From Lojkania enalia (taxonomy: Eukaryota > Ascomycota > Dothideomycetes > Pleosporales), in assembly GCA_010094045.1 (NCBI GenBank), contig ML986660.1, positions 1-64,000 of the forward strand: a DNA stretch of 64,000 nt. Reading direction: 5' to 3'. The translations under genes were made by a program, and so were the position numbers. The notes under the pieces were generated by a model, which was given only the letters and a program-made list of their open reading frames with translations, made no database searches and had not been told where the DNA came from. Below are positions 45,646-56,416 of the stretch, in pieces (position 1 is the stretch's first letter; the number at the start of each line of letters is the position of its first letter).

Positions 45646-47824
45646 GATGATTGACTGTGAATGAAGGTATTCAAGTACGAATACTTACAAATTCTTAAAA
45701 GGCATGTAACTTGCTAGCAAGTAGCGTATCCATCGGCGAGAACGCCGTGACCCCGCTGATGAGTGGGTGTGCGCACGGGCCCTATCTCCATCCCCGCTTC
45801 ACACACTTTACGACATCATTCTTCCAATCATTTCATTTTTTGACATAAGGCCAGTTCAAAACGAACCTGAATGGGCATTCAATCATTGTACTGTACCCTA
45901 GTCAATACTCATTGTCAGATACTTCCTCGTACCTAACCTAAATGATTTTGGCTTGTCGGGAGACCCGTCGGCGATGAAGCCGACTTCAAGGCCGGCATCA
46001 GATCAGTCCCAGCAGTCAGCCGCTTCCCCAAACCTCGACTGAAACATCGATAGTCGTTGCGGTCGATATCGTTAGATTCATATTTCTCAATGCCATTCTA
46101 TACTATAGATGCTTCTATTGTGTTGTCTATGTCACATGTTCTACTATCCTATTATAGTTGGTCTGTTTTTTCAGGCCTATATAGTCTCGCCATCGCCAGC
46201 TTCTACCGAGGCAGGCCACTTACCCTCCTTCAATACATCAATATTTGCCTCAGCAATTGATGCTCCCTGATACGCGACAGTCTGTGGTGATCCTAAGACT
46301 CCAGGCTCCTCTGCAGGCGTCTTGAACTGAGATGGACGGACCCGTACATCATCAATATTGGTAACGAGGATCATGTAAAGATTGCCTATCCTCGTGACCA
46401 TGTTTTTAACCGTTCTAACACTCAAGGACTGCTCTTTTCCCTTAAGGAACCCTAATCCTTAGCATACCCAATCCTTTTTCACGATCAGCTTCTTCGGATG
46501 TTACAAAATTGGCTAAACCTGAAATTCTTTTTTCGAAGGACACAATAATACCAGATTTTTTCTAAGACTTCTACTCAGTATAATCATCTGCAGCCATATA
46601 AGGACCCCGAATTGTAGTGTTTGCGCCTTGAAAGGTGATTTAACTAGCAATATCGAAATATATACGAGATGATAGGGCCAAACGAGAAATATCCAAAAGT
46701 ACACACCTAGCCGCTTAAATAAGAAACAGTCATTCGAAGTCAGACCTTCCCATGTTCTATTATCTATAAAACGGGAACTGAATGAAGATCTCGCAACAGT
46801 AGTGGGAATACGCTTACTACTCTTCCGCTCCTCCCTTAGCTTCGACGCAAATAGCAATAAGAGAAGACAGTCGATTCCATTTGAAGTCTAGATGCTAATG
46901 CCGATGCCAATTTACACTTATTGACTAGCATTTTTGGATGTGTAGTCGCTAAACTCACGAAATTGGGCTAGGATGGATATACGCCGGGAGGCAGAGCCGT
47001 GCTTAAAGACTGCAATAAGACAACTCATTGCAGAAATCATGCTACAATCGCGATCTGACGATGTATTACCTGAGACAGAGGATTCTCCCATCTGTCGTGA
47101 TGGGCCTATGCTTCGGCATCCTAATGCGGCAAATTTGCAGCCATGACCATATTGTTTAATTACAACCTGCACATGCTGAACCGAAAAGAAAACAAGACAT
47201 TGTAAAATGATTTATGTTAGGGCAGGTAGTTCTAGTGGCAATGGAGCGCTTTCCAAGGTTACGATTTCCAAGATCTCTGTTATCGAATTCTTGCTTTTCC
47301 ATCAGATTTGCCTCCTCACACCTTGGAACTAGCAGAGCCGCCTGCTTGATTGTTTCCATGAATCAGAATCAGGACTAGCTCTTTACGTTAATTGATCTAG
47401 TCCTCATCGTGATCGGCGCTTGCTACTAATGAGTTATCTTGGCATTCTAAATCCGGATGATCTTACTCTTGGCGCAACCGAATACGGAAATCTAGTTTAG
47501 ATCTTGGAACAGGCGTTCGCAAAAAAACAGAAAACAGGGAATCTCACAGCATTCAATGGACTTCAGAGAGTTGCCTCTTTAATGATATTTGATCTGGTGG
47601 CCATCGTCATATAATCCATCAATGACACACAGCACACACATCAGACATATAATTGGTGAACTCTGTCATGGGCCTACGATTTTTTGGCCGATCGGAGTTC
47701 TAGCCATGAATTAAAGGCCAAGAGGCAAAATGAAAATCACCTGCTCATCGATGTCAATTAATTCGCCCCAAAATATCAACAAAGTTTAATTGCTAATCAA
47801 CAAGACCGTAAGAGTAGAATGACT
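45646..47824. other. Gene-poor stretch with an unidentified ORF
   Basis: About 2.2 kb. The minus-strand frame 46425-46177 contains a plausible coding stretch (DDVRVRPSQFKTPAEEPGV, GSPQTVAYQGASIAEANID) that reaches a donor-like GTAAGT near 46223 on the minus strand. No further exon was found and I do not recognise it. The remaining ORFs look spurious. An old gene fragment is possible. Confidence 0.35.
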
Positions 47825-49042
47825 CTACTCGTCTGTGTCTACATCATCAGGTTTGAAGTCGACATCTCGAATATCGTCTTCATCATCACTGTGGCTCTCC
47901 AATGCCTCCCTCAGTTCTCCTGCCATACCTTCATTGAGACCAGCTGCGTATTCATCTACCAGAGCCCTCTGCACCTTCAAATTGTGCTCCAACGGACTCA
48001 TATCCCTTACGAATCTATCATGCTCACGCCATTCATCTGGAGTCACCTTCTTTGCTGACGCAGTGCTAAGGCCGGCTGGATAGTGGTTGAACCCCCCTCC
48101 AATTTCGATCCAAACTTGTAGTAAACCAGAGCAAAATATCTCGGCGATCTCGACTTGCTGTGGCTTGAAGATCAGGTAAATGATAAATTGATGCATGGAG
48201 AAAAGATGCGGAAATAGATTCAAATCACGGTGCAGAACAACGCAGATATCCGACACTAGGTTCATAAGGTAGTTGGAGGAGATATGTTTGCGGTGCTGTT
48301 CCAGCCTCTTGTGTGAGTTCAGAGCATAGCCACACTCACCGGGTGGAAACGCCATGGGAGTTTCGCGCTCCGCTGGTGGTGTCTCCATCCAGCGTTTATA
48401 AACCCCGTCGCAGAATTTCGTCAATATCTTGAGGCGCCTCGATGAGATATCTGTGGTCCAGAGATATTTTCTGTAGCCCTGTGTAGCCGCTCCCGTAGAA
48501 GTTTTGGGGTTTGACACGTTGTCAATCTTCCATGCGAGTTCGGCGTCGCCGCTGTAAGTAATGTATTTCAATATAATATCCCGGATGACCATGTACTGAT
48601 TGGCAGTGGGCGCAAGGCCTTCCTCATCAGCCAGGAGGTGCACATATATTGAGGGCTGTCTGTGGGCTCTTTCTTGGATTTGAGCGTATTCTTCTTGTAA
48701 GTCCTGGTCTGCCCGGAACCGCGTAGTTAGTATACCGTCTACTGCAGCAGTAAATATGAGTGGGGCAGAAGCAAGTATGAGTATACACTCGCGCATGATT
48801 TTGGACATGGATTTAGGAAGTATAGATGTGCTATTTGCATATTTTCCAAGTTCATAAGAGAGCACTTCGCGGATTACGGTATGATAGTCTTTGGAATGGA
48901 GGAGGGAGGACCAGCGCCGTCTTTTTTTATCGAGCGTTTCTTGCAGTTGGACGTGGCCACTCGGAAGAGTTTCCAAAGAGAAAGATGCTGTGGTAGTGGC
49001 CGTGATGCCCTGATTATAGGTATTACTCCGTGTGCTTACCAT
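47825..49042 (-). CDS. Uncharacterised 405-residue protein
   Basis: A single uninterrupted exon. I do not recognise a domain. It is globular and mixed in composition, with helical blocks (ILASAPLIFTAAVDGILTTRF, SSNYLMNLVSDICVVLHRDLN, MHQFIIYLIFKPQQVEIAEIFCSGLLQVWIEIGGG) and an acidic disordered tail (SHSDDEDDIRDVDFKPDDVDTDE). The first 35 residues are Ser/Thr-rich. Neither a signal peptide nor a clear membrane helix is present. The start at 49042 is the first in-frame Met. Length and codon usage are like real genes, and antisense ORFs inside are shadows. It may be a lineage-specific protein of unknown role; nuclear or cytosolic location is all that can be guessed. Confidence 0.75.
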   Translation of the reverse strand: MVSTRSNTYNQGITATTTASFSLETLPSGHVQLQETLDKKRRRWSSLLHSKDYHTVIREVLSYELGKYANSTSILPKSMSKIMRECILILASAPLIFTAAVDGILTTRFRADQDLQEEYAQIQERAHRQPSIYVHLLADEEGLAPTANQYMVIRDIILKYITYSGDAELAWKIDNVSNPKTSTGAATQGYRKYLWTTDISSRRLKILTKFCDGVYKRWMETPPAERETPMAFPPGECGYALNSHKRLEQHRKHISSNYLMNLVSDICVVLHRDLNLFPHLFSMHQFIIYLIFKPQQVEIAEIFCSGLLQVWIEIGGGFNHYPAGLSTASAKKVTPDEWREHDRFVRDMSPLEHNLKVQRALVDEYAAGLNEGMAGELREALESHSDDEDDIRDVDFKPDDVDTDE

Positions 49043-49391
49043 ACTAAATTTACCGTGCTATCCTCCTATTCAGATATATACAAGGACCTTATTATTGATT
49101 TCGGTTGTCGTTACGAATAGAACTGAGCAAAATGAAATATAGCGGATATGAAACAGCAATACAAGATGTAGCAAAAAAGCAAGAATAAATTGACAGCGAC
49201 TTGCGATTCATGCTACCACATATTGGGAATTTTCAATTCATCCTTGACCGTCAATTCGGCCTTGTAGCTTTGCTCGAGTCATTGCAAAGCTCTGTCACAA
49301 ACCAATTCATACCTTTACCATCCGTCCTAGCGAACTCTCTGTGTTTTGAAGATGAGAGCGGGACTCAGCACATGACCATGACCTTAGTAGC
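49043..49391. other. Short spacer
   Basis: Upstream flank of the 405-residue protein gene. Short plus-strand ORFs are not supportable. Confidence 0.45.
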
Positions 49392-49730
49392 CTATGCGTA
49401 GTGTTTAAGCCCAATTGCTTCAAGGCCTCCAAGCAATTGCTGCTTCACGTGCCTAGAGTTACGCTTGCAGTGGAGAATGCCCCCCAGACCAAGTCTTGTT
49501 CGTGAAGGTTTGATACGCATATCTGCAAGTTCAGTCAATTTTCCAAAGTATATAGGCACATTTGGAATCTCTCTCAGGAGCTCATACGGATAATCACTAT
49601 TTTCCGGCACGTGATTCCAGATAACTCCACCGCCCAAAGCAGAGGGAACGGGGTGACAAGATTCGTCGTTCGCAAGCCTTGTTACGCTCAGATAGCTACC
49701 AGCTTGAGCAAATAGTTCACTAGGTAGGCT
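49392..49730 (-). pseudogene. Truncated gene fragment of unknown family
   Basis: A minus-strand frame open for about 110 codons with no ATG start: it begins (after a stop near 49727) with LQSLPSELFAQAGSYLSVTR and runs through ANDESCHPVPSALGGGVIWN, YPYELLREIPNVPIYFGKL and TRLGLGGILHCKRNSRHVK to a stop at 49392-49394. The wording is protein-like, not random, and the 5' end is missing where the promoter of the neighbouring glycine-rich protein gene begins. It could be the last exon of a gene whose 5' exons were lost, or an exon whose acceptor (ACAAAG or similar near 49728) I cannot link to an upstream exon. Family not recognised. Confidence 0.4.
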
Positions 49731-49874
49731 TTGTAGTTATTACTACGCTCTTCCCTGCGCACGTTCATCTCACTCAGACCCAAACAAACGCCACCAAGTC
49801 CACAAGTCTGTGAGTATTTACTCTCCTCCGCATAGCGCCTCCTCTCACTAGCCTGCCGCAGCTACAACAACAGA
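49731..49874. promoter_or_regulatory. Promoter and leader of the glycine-rich protein gene
   Basis: Short region rich in pyrimidines and CA/AC, typical of a fungal 5' leader, just before the ATG at 49875 (context ACAGAATGTC). Confidence 0.35.
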
Positions 49875-50453
49875 ATGTCCAACAACCCCAACTACTACTC
49901 CCCAGATATTGAGATCGCCGACCTCGGCGCGGAGCGCTTCGACCAAGATGTTGCCGCAATCGGTGACCGCGACCACGCCTTCTTCGCCACTGGCTCTGTC
50001 AACGTTGCCAAGGGTCGTGCACCAAAAGGACTAGAGTCCCAGGTCTTCGCTTGGAACCAGTTCGCTTTTGTCGATGAGGACAAGGATGTAGTGGCTGAGA
50101 TGAAGGGCGATCTTCACGGCGGACAACTGCATCGCGCAAATCGCGCCGCTAGGGAGTCAGCAATGGACATCATCCGTGAGGAAGGTCCTATGGGAGGAGG
50201 ATATGGAGGAGGTGGCATGGGCCCGATGGGAGGTGGAAGGGGTGAGCAAGGTTTTGGTGTTGCTGGCTTCGGAGGACTAGGAGGTAAAAGCAGGGGCAAG
50301 AAGAAGGATGGAGGGATAGGTGGTGGGTTTCAGGCACCGAAGCCGCTCCGTGCAGCGTGCAAGCCGCCTCACGATGCACGCCCGCTGGCTAAGGGCTTCG
50401 CGGAGGAGTTGAGTGCCGATATGTTCTGGAACACTCCGATTGCGCAAGAGTGA
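49875..50453 (+). CDS. Glycine-rich small protein of unknown function
   Basis: Intronless, 192 residues. Residues 1-98 are folded-looking and mildly acidic (YYSPDIEIADLGAERFDQDV, FAWNQFAFVDEDKDVVAEMK), 104-150 are a Gly/Met-rich low-complexity region with GGGYGGGGMGPMGGGRG and KSRGKKKDGG, and the C-terminus is RPLAKGFAEELSADMFWNTP. I do not recognise the N-terminal domain. The Gly-rich middle recalls RNA-binding or self-associating linkers, but there is no RRM. Start context is good and no upstream ATG is present in the frame. Confidence 0.75.
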   Translation: MSNNPNYYSPDIEIADLGAERFDQDVAAIGDRDHAFFATGSVNVAKGRAPKGLESQVFAWNQFAFVDEDKDVVAEMKGDLHGGQLHRANRAARESAMDIIREEGPMGGGYGGGGMGPMGGGRGEQGFGVAGFGGLGGKSRGKKKDGGIGGGFQAPKPLRAACKPPHDARPLAKGFAEELSADMFWNTPIAQE

Positions 50454-51134
50454 TGTGAAGCTGGTAGCTGGGTCGACTTAGGTCTACCTGGGTGTATTAG
50501 TTTCCAATATGGGCTACTAGGTAACTTAGGTTGACAGGTGTCCGCGCTGAATCGTAGAGGGTTTGTTGCCGTCAATATCAGTTTCCTGGAACATGGGAAA
50601 TAAACAGCATCTATGAAATAGTGAATTGATTGTGGTCACTCTGGGTAGCAATGTGAATCTGTAGTGTCTTATTGAAGGGGAATGATTAATTGTGCAACAC
50701 GATTTGCAAATTCATAGCGCTTGGGAGGAAATCATTCTTCGTGGGTCATACGGAGAGATAGAAATTGTTGAATATTACCTAAGGAGATTGGGGTAATCGA
50801 CTCTCAATATCTAGCATCAGCCCAACTATATGAACATATATAGAGATGAGGTAATGGATTTAGTAGTTTTTTTGTTCGAAGGAAAGCTGAGACGTGTATT
50901 AGCAAGCGAGAGATATCGAGCTCGCCTATGGAACCTAAAATAGCATGGATATATCCAAGTATAGTAAATCGCCAAGGTTCTATATAAGTTAAGAAGTGTC
51001 CTATTCCCTATGTATAAGAATGTTATGATTGCGAGCTAGAACGGCTGACGACTGTTTCATGTCCTAATCATTTCAGTATTTCCGTGAATAGAAACGAATA
51101 CGGGCCTGAGCAAAGGTTGACCGTACAAGAATGT
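50454..51134. other. Convergent intergenic spacer
   Basis: About 680 bp, AT-rich, between convergent genes. No gene or repeat seen. Confidence 0.45.
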
Positions 51135-52577
51135 CTATTGGTACTCCTGATCCTTATTCTTCTTAAAACCCTGGTGAATGAAGCCGCAGAAGCTCTCCCA
51201 GAGGACATTATCCGAGCCTCGTAGCCAGTCGATTCTAAGTACCTTCGTCGGATGTTCGAAAACAGAGATCCTGAAAGCCAGAGCCACTAACTTCGTATCA
51301 TCTTCATCATGAATTGCCAGATTTTTTGAACTCTTGCCCGCTACGGCTTCCTTTGCCTTCTGTTGACGCCGATATTTTCGGTTCCAGACATTTTGCGGGG
51401 CTAGTCCAAGGCCAGATGATGTTGCCGGGTCCCACACCCAAGAGAGGTCGAGAGAAGAGAGCTGTTTATTGATACGCTCAAAAACATTAGCCATAACAAG
51501 CTGCTCATTCAGTTGAATCTTATACTGAGTGGGGAATGGTAGAAACTCGTGGGCGATGGTTTCAATTCGAGCAATATCGTTCTTCGGTCGAAGATCCCCA
51601 AAGCTCCAAGCGACGATCCACCGCTTCGTAACACCCCCAGGTTCCAAACAGCCCACGGCCCAATTGCTGACGCCGTGTTTCTTTAGCAAGTTAATGATTG
51701 CTTTTGCGCTGTTCATCTTTCCTAGCATGCTGCTATACCAAGTCACTTTGTCTCTCAAGGCTAGACTTTCGTGAACGAGTCTCGTGACGAAACCCAAGTC
51801 ACCGCCAGCACAGATCATCTCGCCTTCTGAGCCTGTACATACAGCGTTAGGTTTAGAGCTCTTGCCTTCCCCTTTGAGGCTGTTGTGCATGTCCTTTTCG
51901 TTCTCGAAGAAAGGTGGGTTACAAATGGTGAAGTCCAATTTCTCGACGCCAAGATATTTTATGGGTATCAAGTCATTAGTGTCTATAGTCTGGAGCATCT
52001 TCGTACGCGTGAGCATGTTGTTGAGAGCAAGATTGTGTGCGGCGGAATCAAAACTCTTCTTATCTACATCAGTTGCGCACATAGTCCAATTCGACCGCAT
52101 CCTCAGGAGAAGTAGAGTGTAAATGGCTGATGCGCCAGTCCCAATATCCAGGCCGACAACTTCACGATTCGGATCATATCCGTCAGTGTAGTCCGGGTTA
52201 GTGGAGTCAATCAGACCCTGTATCCAGGCAACATAGTTGAACCGGTTTGGAACGGGAGGACAAAGTCGATCGTCTGGTAAGTCGATCTCGATGCCGAAAT
52301 CCGCGTTGAGATGAGCTTTGGTTATGGTTTTGATGGTTCGACTATCCTGGAAATCCAGGTGACCACTGGTATTTTGCCATATTTTCCTGAACTCGAGGTC
52401 TTTCCTGGCCAGGTTCTTGAAGTTAATCTTGTCGTACGGTGAGAGTTGTGCTAGGTCCGGCTGATATGCCATCCCATCGGCAGCAAAGTTTTCTTCAGGC
52501 ATTGACTCTTGAGGAATATCCTTCGGCGGCTCGTCTATCGTGTTTGCCTGGGCGTCTTCCTCAACAATTAAATCCAT
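51135..52577 (-). CDS. METTL16: METTL16-type U6 snRNA m6A methyltransferase
   Basis: Intronless, 480 residues. After an acidic 40-residue head, the DUF890/METTL16 block runs YDKINFKNLARKDLEFRKIW (about 48-67), ADFGIEIDLPDDRLCPPVPN RFNYVAWIQ (about 92-120), the SAM-binding GLDIGTGAS (142-150), CATDVDKKS (about 167-175) and the catalytic NPPF at 220-223. The C-terminal half ends in a domain with FGDLRPKNDIARIETIA and KVLRIDWLRGSDNVLWESFCGF. METTL16 methylates the A of the UACAGAGA box in U6 snRNA (position 43 in human), tuning splice-site choice; fission yeast has a homologue. Nuclear. The NPPF motif being intact suggests activity. Assignment rests on motif order. Confidence 0.92.
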   Translation of the reverse strand: MDLIVEEDAQANTIDEPPKDIPQESMPEENFAADGMAYQPDLAQLSPYDKINFKNLARKDLEFRKIWQNTSGHLDFQDSRTIKTITKAHLNADFGIEIDLPDDRLCPPVPNRFNYVAWIQGLIDSTNPDYTDGYDPNREVVGLDIGTGASAIYTLLLLRMRSNWTMCATDVDKKSFDSAAHNLALNNMLTRTKMLQTIDTNDLIPIKYLGVEKLDFTICNPPFFENEKDMHNSLKGEGKSSKPNAVCTGSEGEMICAGGDLGFVTRLVHESLALRDKVTWYSSMLGKMNSAKAIINLLKKHGVSNWAVGCLEPGGVTKRWIVAWSFGDLRPKNDIARIETIAHEFLPFPTQYKIQLNEQLVMANVFERINKQLSSLDLSWVWDPATSSGLGLAPQNVWNRKYRRQQKAKEAVAGKSSKNLAIHDEDDTKLVALAFRISVFEHPTKVLRIDWLRGSDNVLWESFCGFIHQGFKKNKDQEYQ

Positions 52578-52988
52578 AATTTGACTCGCATCACCACGAC
52601 CTAAGAGAATAATGGATGTTCACGAATGGGAATCGGGTGTAGGACCCAATAAGGTCCTACGACTTGCAGTTCAAGAACGCCTATCTGATGTGGATGGTGG
52701 CGAGTTAGCGCAACGGCGGCGGGAAAGGCTACAGGAGGAGCTTGGGCCATCTCGCTGCGCTGATTGGTCGAAATGATCTCATCACAATCCATGGATAACT
52801 TCTAGGGTTGTTTACTTACGCACTACCAAAGATCACCAGTAACGAAAATACGCTATACATATATTCTACAGTCTGAAATAATGCCATCAAATGTGCCTTG
52901 CTTGAAAGATCATATGCAAACTGGATCCGAACGCGCTGGCAGCTATGCGGCAAATTATCATAAGGCCAAATGAGCAACTCCAATACAA
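52578..52988. other. Spacer between METTL16 and MET8
   Basis: 411 bp; METTL16 promoter and MET8 3' flank. No feature stands out. Confidence 0.45.
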
Positions 52989-53864
52989 TCAGATCAAGAA
53001 GGGTCCATCATATGCCCCTAGTGGTTCACCAAGACGGACTTCTTCGAGGCTCGGCACCGTTCCAGGTTGATAGAATCCTAGAAGCGCCTCCATATCCTCT
53101 TCTGTCATGTCACGTAGGTCATCGAGGCTCCATTGTTCACAGACTTTTGACATCCTGCAACATATCAGCACATAGAAGGCCGGAATGAGAGAAACCTGCA
53201 TACCACTGCATCCTCTTGGGGCCTTCCTCCGGCGCAGGAGCAATTTTCCTCAGCTTCCGCCTCAGAATGCCTACTCTCTGGATGGCCGCCCCTATATTAC
53301 TCGGCAGGCTGCTTGCAATCTGTCGCCGCACAATGTTCGCCAGCTTTGGCCCATTGCCGTTGGTGCTCACCATTATTTGTAGTGGCCCGTCGCGATGCAC
53401 GCTTCCAAAGTAAAAGTCACACTCGGGTGGAACATCGGCGATGTTCGCAGGGATCCGCTTTTCCTGACAGAGCTTGTAGATTTGCGTGGATGCCTCTGGA
53501 TCATCCACAGCAGCCAGCACCATGTCCACGCCGTCGAGGTCCTGAGGTTCAAATTTGCGGTTGATGTGCTCGACCTGGCGCTGCTCTATGCGATAGACGA
53601 CTTCATCGTTCAGACCGGAGCGCGGCGACACGACGGTGACTTTGGCATCGGCATTGAGAACGTTAACGATGCGGCCGGCGGCCACCTACTCTTTGGTCAA
53701 CTGTCAAGGCTACTTGCCGCAATGGGCTCAATTGAACCCAACCAAGGAAGAGACCCAGGGTTACTCACCTCGCCGCCTCCGATGACCAGCACCCTCTTGT
53801 TCCGGACCTGCCAGGCAAGGATCAGCGAGCCGCCGCCCTGGATCTCTGGATACGATCCTTTCAT
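52989..53864 (-). CDS. MET8: Siroheme synthase (precorrin-2 dehydrogenase/ferrochelatase)
   Basis: Exons 53864-53769, 53685-53204 and 53154-52989, with introns of 83 bp (GTGAGT to GAGTAG) and 49 bp (GTATGC to TTGCAG), give 247 residues, close to yeast Met8p (274). Starts MKGSYPEIQGGGSLILAWQV, then the NAD-binding VLVIGGGEVAAGRI (about 27-40), VDMVLAAVDDPEAS, and PECDFYFGSVHRDGPLQIMVSTNGNGPKLAN, the classical bifunctional signature including a catalytic Asp. The C-terminal KRMQWMSKVCEQWSLDDL is split by the second intron. The enzyme oxidises precorrin-2 with NAD and inserts Fe2+ to make siroheme, the cofactor of sulfite (and nitrite) reductase; cytosolic. Divergent from VAC1 over 409 bp. Confidence 0.94.
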
Positions 53865-54273
53865 CCTAAAGACCTTGGGTGGATGGGAGAGAGAAGACGC
53901 ATGATGCGCGGAGATGGTTGCAAGGCCGCAAAGCGCCAAGACATTGCGCGCCACAGTCACAAGCCAGTGCCCAGCATCTCAGCTATGCGCCGCCCATCAC
54001 TCGCCGTCGCCGCTGCGCAGTCTTGCGAGCGCGCTCTGGAGTCTAGATGGGAGGTGCCGCCGGGTAGTCTTTGCGGGGGGGTGGGGGGCGATACGAAGCG
54101 CATCCCGCCGGTTTGAGACACGATGCACTGCCCAGCGGAGGGTTCACTACGCCACGAGGGCGGCCCAGATTAGCGTCCCTGGTCCGGCAATTTACGCAGG
54201 CACCGTGGCACCTCATCCCCCTCCCCCTCTCCAATGAACACCACCGCCGCCCCTCGACAATAGGTCTGTTATC
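53865..54273. promoter_or_regulatory. Divergent promoter of MET8 and VAC1
   Basis: 409 bp between the start codons of two divergently transcribed genes. GC-rich and without an obvious TATA box. A G run (GCGGGGGGGTGGGGGGCG, about 54073-54090) lies near the VAC1 side. Confidence 0.45.
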
Positions 54274-56416
54274 ATGACCTCGGCCAGGTCCCTGGGCCGG
54301 GGACGCGTCTTGGGCAGCGCGAAGAACTTATCGCCCGCTGTCTCCCCACAGCCCCGTGTCCAGCACCACCGCAATGCCAGCTTGCTGTCGCCTTCGGAGA
54401 GCTCCATTTCGCTGAGTTCGCAGGCCTCGAATAGCCCTGCAAGCACCGCCGAGGCCAGGGAAGACATCAGTAGCAAGGTGCTGTCCTCGTCACAGAATGC
54501 AGCCGCCGCAGGTGCTTCTACTAGGCTAGTGTGCCCGATATGCAATGAGGGAATGGTATGAACTCCGCCGCAGCTCCTTCACGGTCGGAACAGGCACTGA
54601 CAGCGACAGGTCACCTTGCTGCAACTGAATAGGTGCATCCCCCGACCGCAGCCAACGACCGATATATGCTAATATGCTATAGACACCTCGACGACAACCA
54701 CCAGAACCTCGTCGAAGAGGAGCAAGACGAGGTCAAGACGTGGTTCAGGACGCAGATGACCAAAGCCAAAAAGTTCCAACCCCTCGCAGTCCTCAATCAG
54801 AAGCTCAAAGGCCTTGACGTATTCGAGTCCAACGATGCTGCACCCACGCCGCCGGTACTGTCCAATCCTACCAGCGGCGTTCCTTCACCAGAACCGCCCC
54901 TAGTCCGCCGAGACCCCGACGAAGAAGTCACACGTGCGCATTGGCAGCGAGTCGGCTACCGAGATGTATGTTCTGATCCCACATGTGGACGACCAATTGT
55001 TTCAACATCGCAACTTGCACTTGGAAATAATAGCACTGCTGTGAACTGTAGAAGCTGTGGGAAATTGTTTTGTGAGGAGCATACAATGTACCAGATGAAG
55101 TTGTCGCGGCAGGCGAAGCATGACCCTGTAAGAGGGTTTTGGTGCAGGGTATGCGAGACATGCTACAAATCGAGAGAAGGATACAATGACCATAACGGTT
55201 TCGAGCGCAGTCACTTCGATGAGTTTGCGAGAATCAGAAGGAAAAAGGTAGACAAAGCGTATATGGAAGTTAGCAGGTTAGAGAAGCGGTTGTCGAAGCT
55301 TACTGCACTCCTAGCTAACCCTCCCCCGGCGGAAGAGAACGCTGGATCCGGGGCCTTTTGGCCTTTATCTGGGGCAAAATCCCAGCGGAAAGTGCTGGAG
55401 CAATCTATCATCGACTGGGAGGAAGATGCAAAAGTAGTGCAGTGCCCATTCTGTCAGCAGGACTTTTCCAATTATACCTTCCGAAGACACCATTGTCGAA
55501 TGTGCGGCAGGGTAGTATGCGGCGATCCACGCACTGGCTGCTCCTCCGAAGTTGGCTTGAACGTCAATACAGGTGAGCTTCTTGTGTAATCCCGTCCCGA
55601 CTAGAGCTTATATCTATAGGCATCGGCAGGTCAGAAAAGGGCGTCAGTCAGATCAGTGTCGACGTTCGCATGTGCAAGGAATGTCATCATACACTATTCA
55701 GCAAGGCCGACTTCGACCGCGAGCTTGCCCAGAAACCGGCAGACCAACGTGCGTATGAGAACCTAACGCAATTTGAAAGGGGCATTCGGCAACTATTGCC
55801 TCGGTTTCAGAAGTTGCTATTAGCCTTGCAGGATCCGGAAAGGCCACCTACCCACCAACAGTTAGGGGATGCTACAAAAGTGCGGAAACGGTTAATGGAT
55901 GCTTTCAATCAATTCGACGTCGCCGCGAAGAGAATCCGCGATTTGCCCACCGAATCACCAACCCAAAAACGATTACAACAAGCCGTCTATAACCAAGCGT
56001 ATAACTTTTTGAGTTTACATATGCTCCCACTTCGGTCGCTGCCAAAGGTATTGAAGCACGCTGCTCCTCATGGCTCCAAAGTCAGTGGCCGCCCCAATGG
56101 AGGCGGTGCTCTCGCGGCCATTAAGTACAATGATATTGAGGCAGGGAGCATAGTCAGCAGTAGTAGCGCTGTGTCCGCAATGGAAGCAGAAGAGAAGGAG
56201 CTTCGCGAAAGGCTGATAGTTTTAGAAGAACAAAAGTTCATGGTGTCGGAGATGGTCGCCGATGCGACGAAACATCGAAGGTTTGACGAGGTGTCAAGCC
56301 TAGCCCAGAATTTGGAAGATCTGAACAAGGAGATTGACCAGATCAACGGGCAGTTAGGGCAGTTGGATTTTGCTGGCGCGTATCAGAGAGATGTGGTTAG
56401 TCCACCGCCGGGGTGA
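54274..56416 (+). CDS. VAC1: FYVE/C2H2 zinc-finger vacuolar segregation protein
   Basis: Four exons, 54274-54555, 54610-54632, 54683-55572 and 55620-56416 (663 residues), including a 23-nt micro-exon encoding VTLLQLN that completes the N-terminal zinc finger. Without it the finger would lack the conserved link between CPICNEGM (about 87-94) and RHLDDNH (about 102-108). Two further Cys-rich domains follow: VCSDPTCGRPI to CRVCETCY (about 195-255) and the FYVE finger with CPFCQQDFSNYTFRRHHCRMCG (about 360-381), which binds phosphatidylinositol 3-phosphate. The C-terminal half contains coiled coils (ELRERLIVLEEQ; SSLAQNLEDLNKEIDQINGQL) expected of Rab5/Vps45 tethering. The yeast homologue Vac1p/Pep7p acts at endosome docking with Vps21 and Pep12. 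Introns have CTGAC/CTAAT branch points. Confidence 0.92.
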
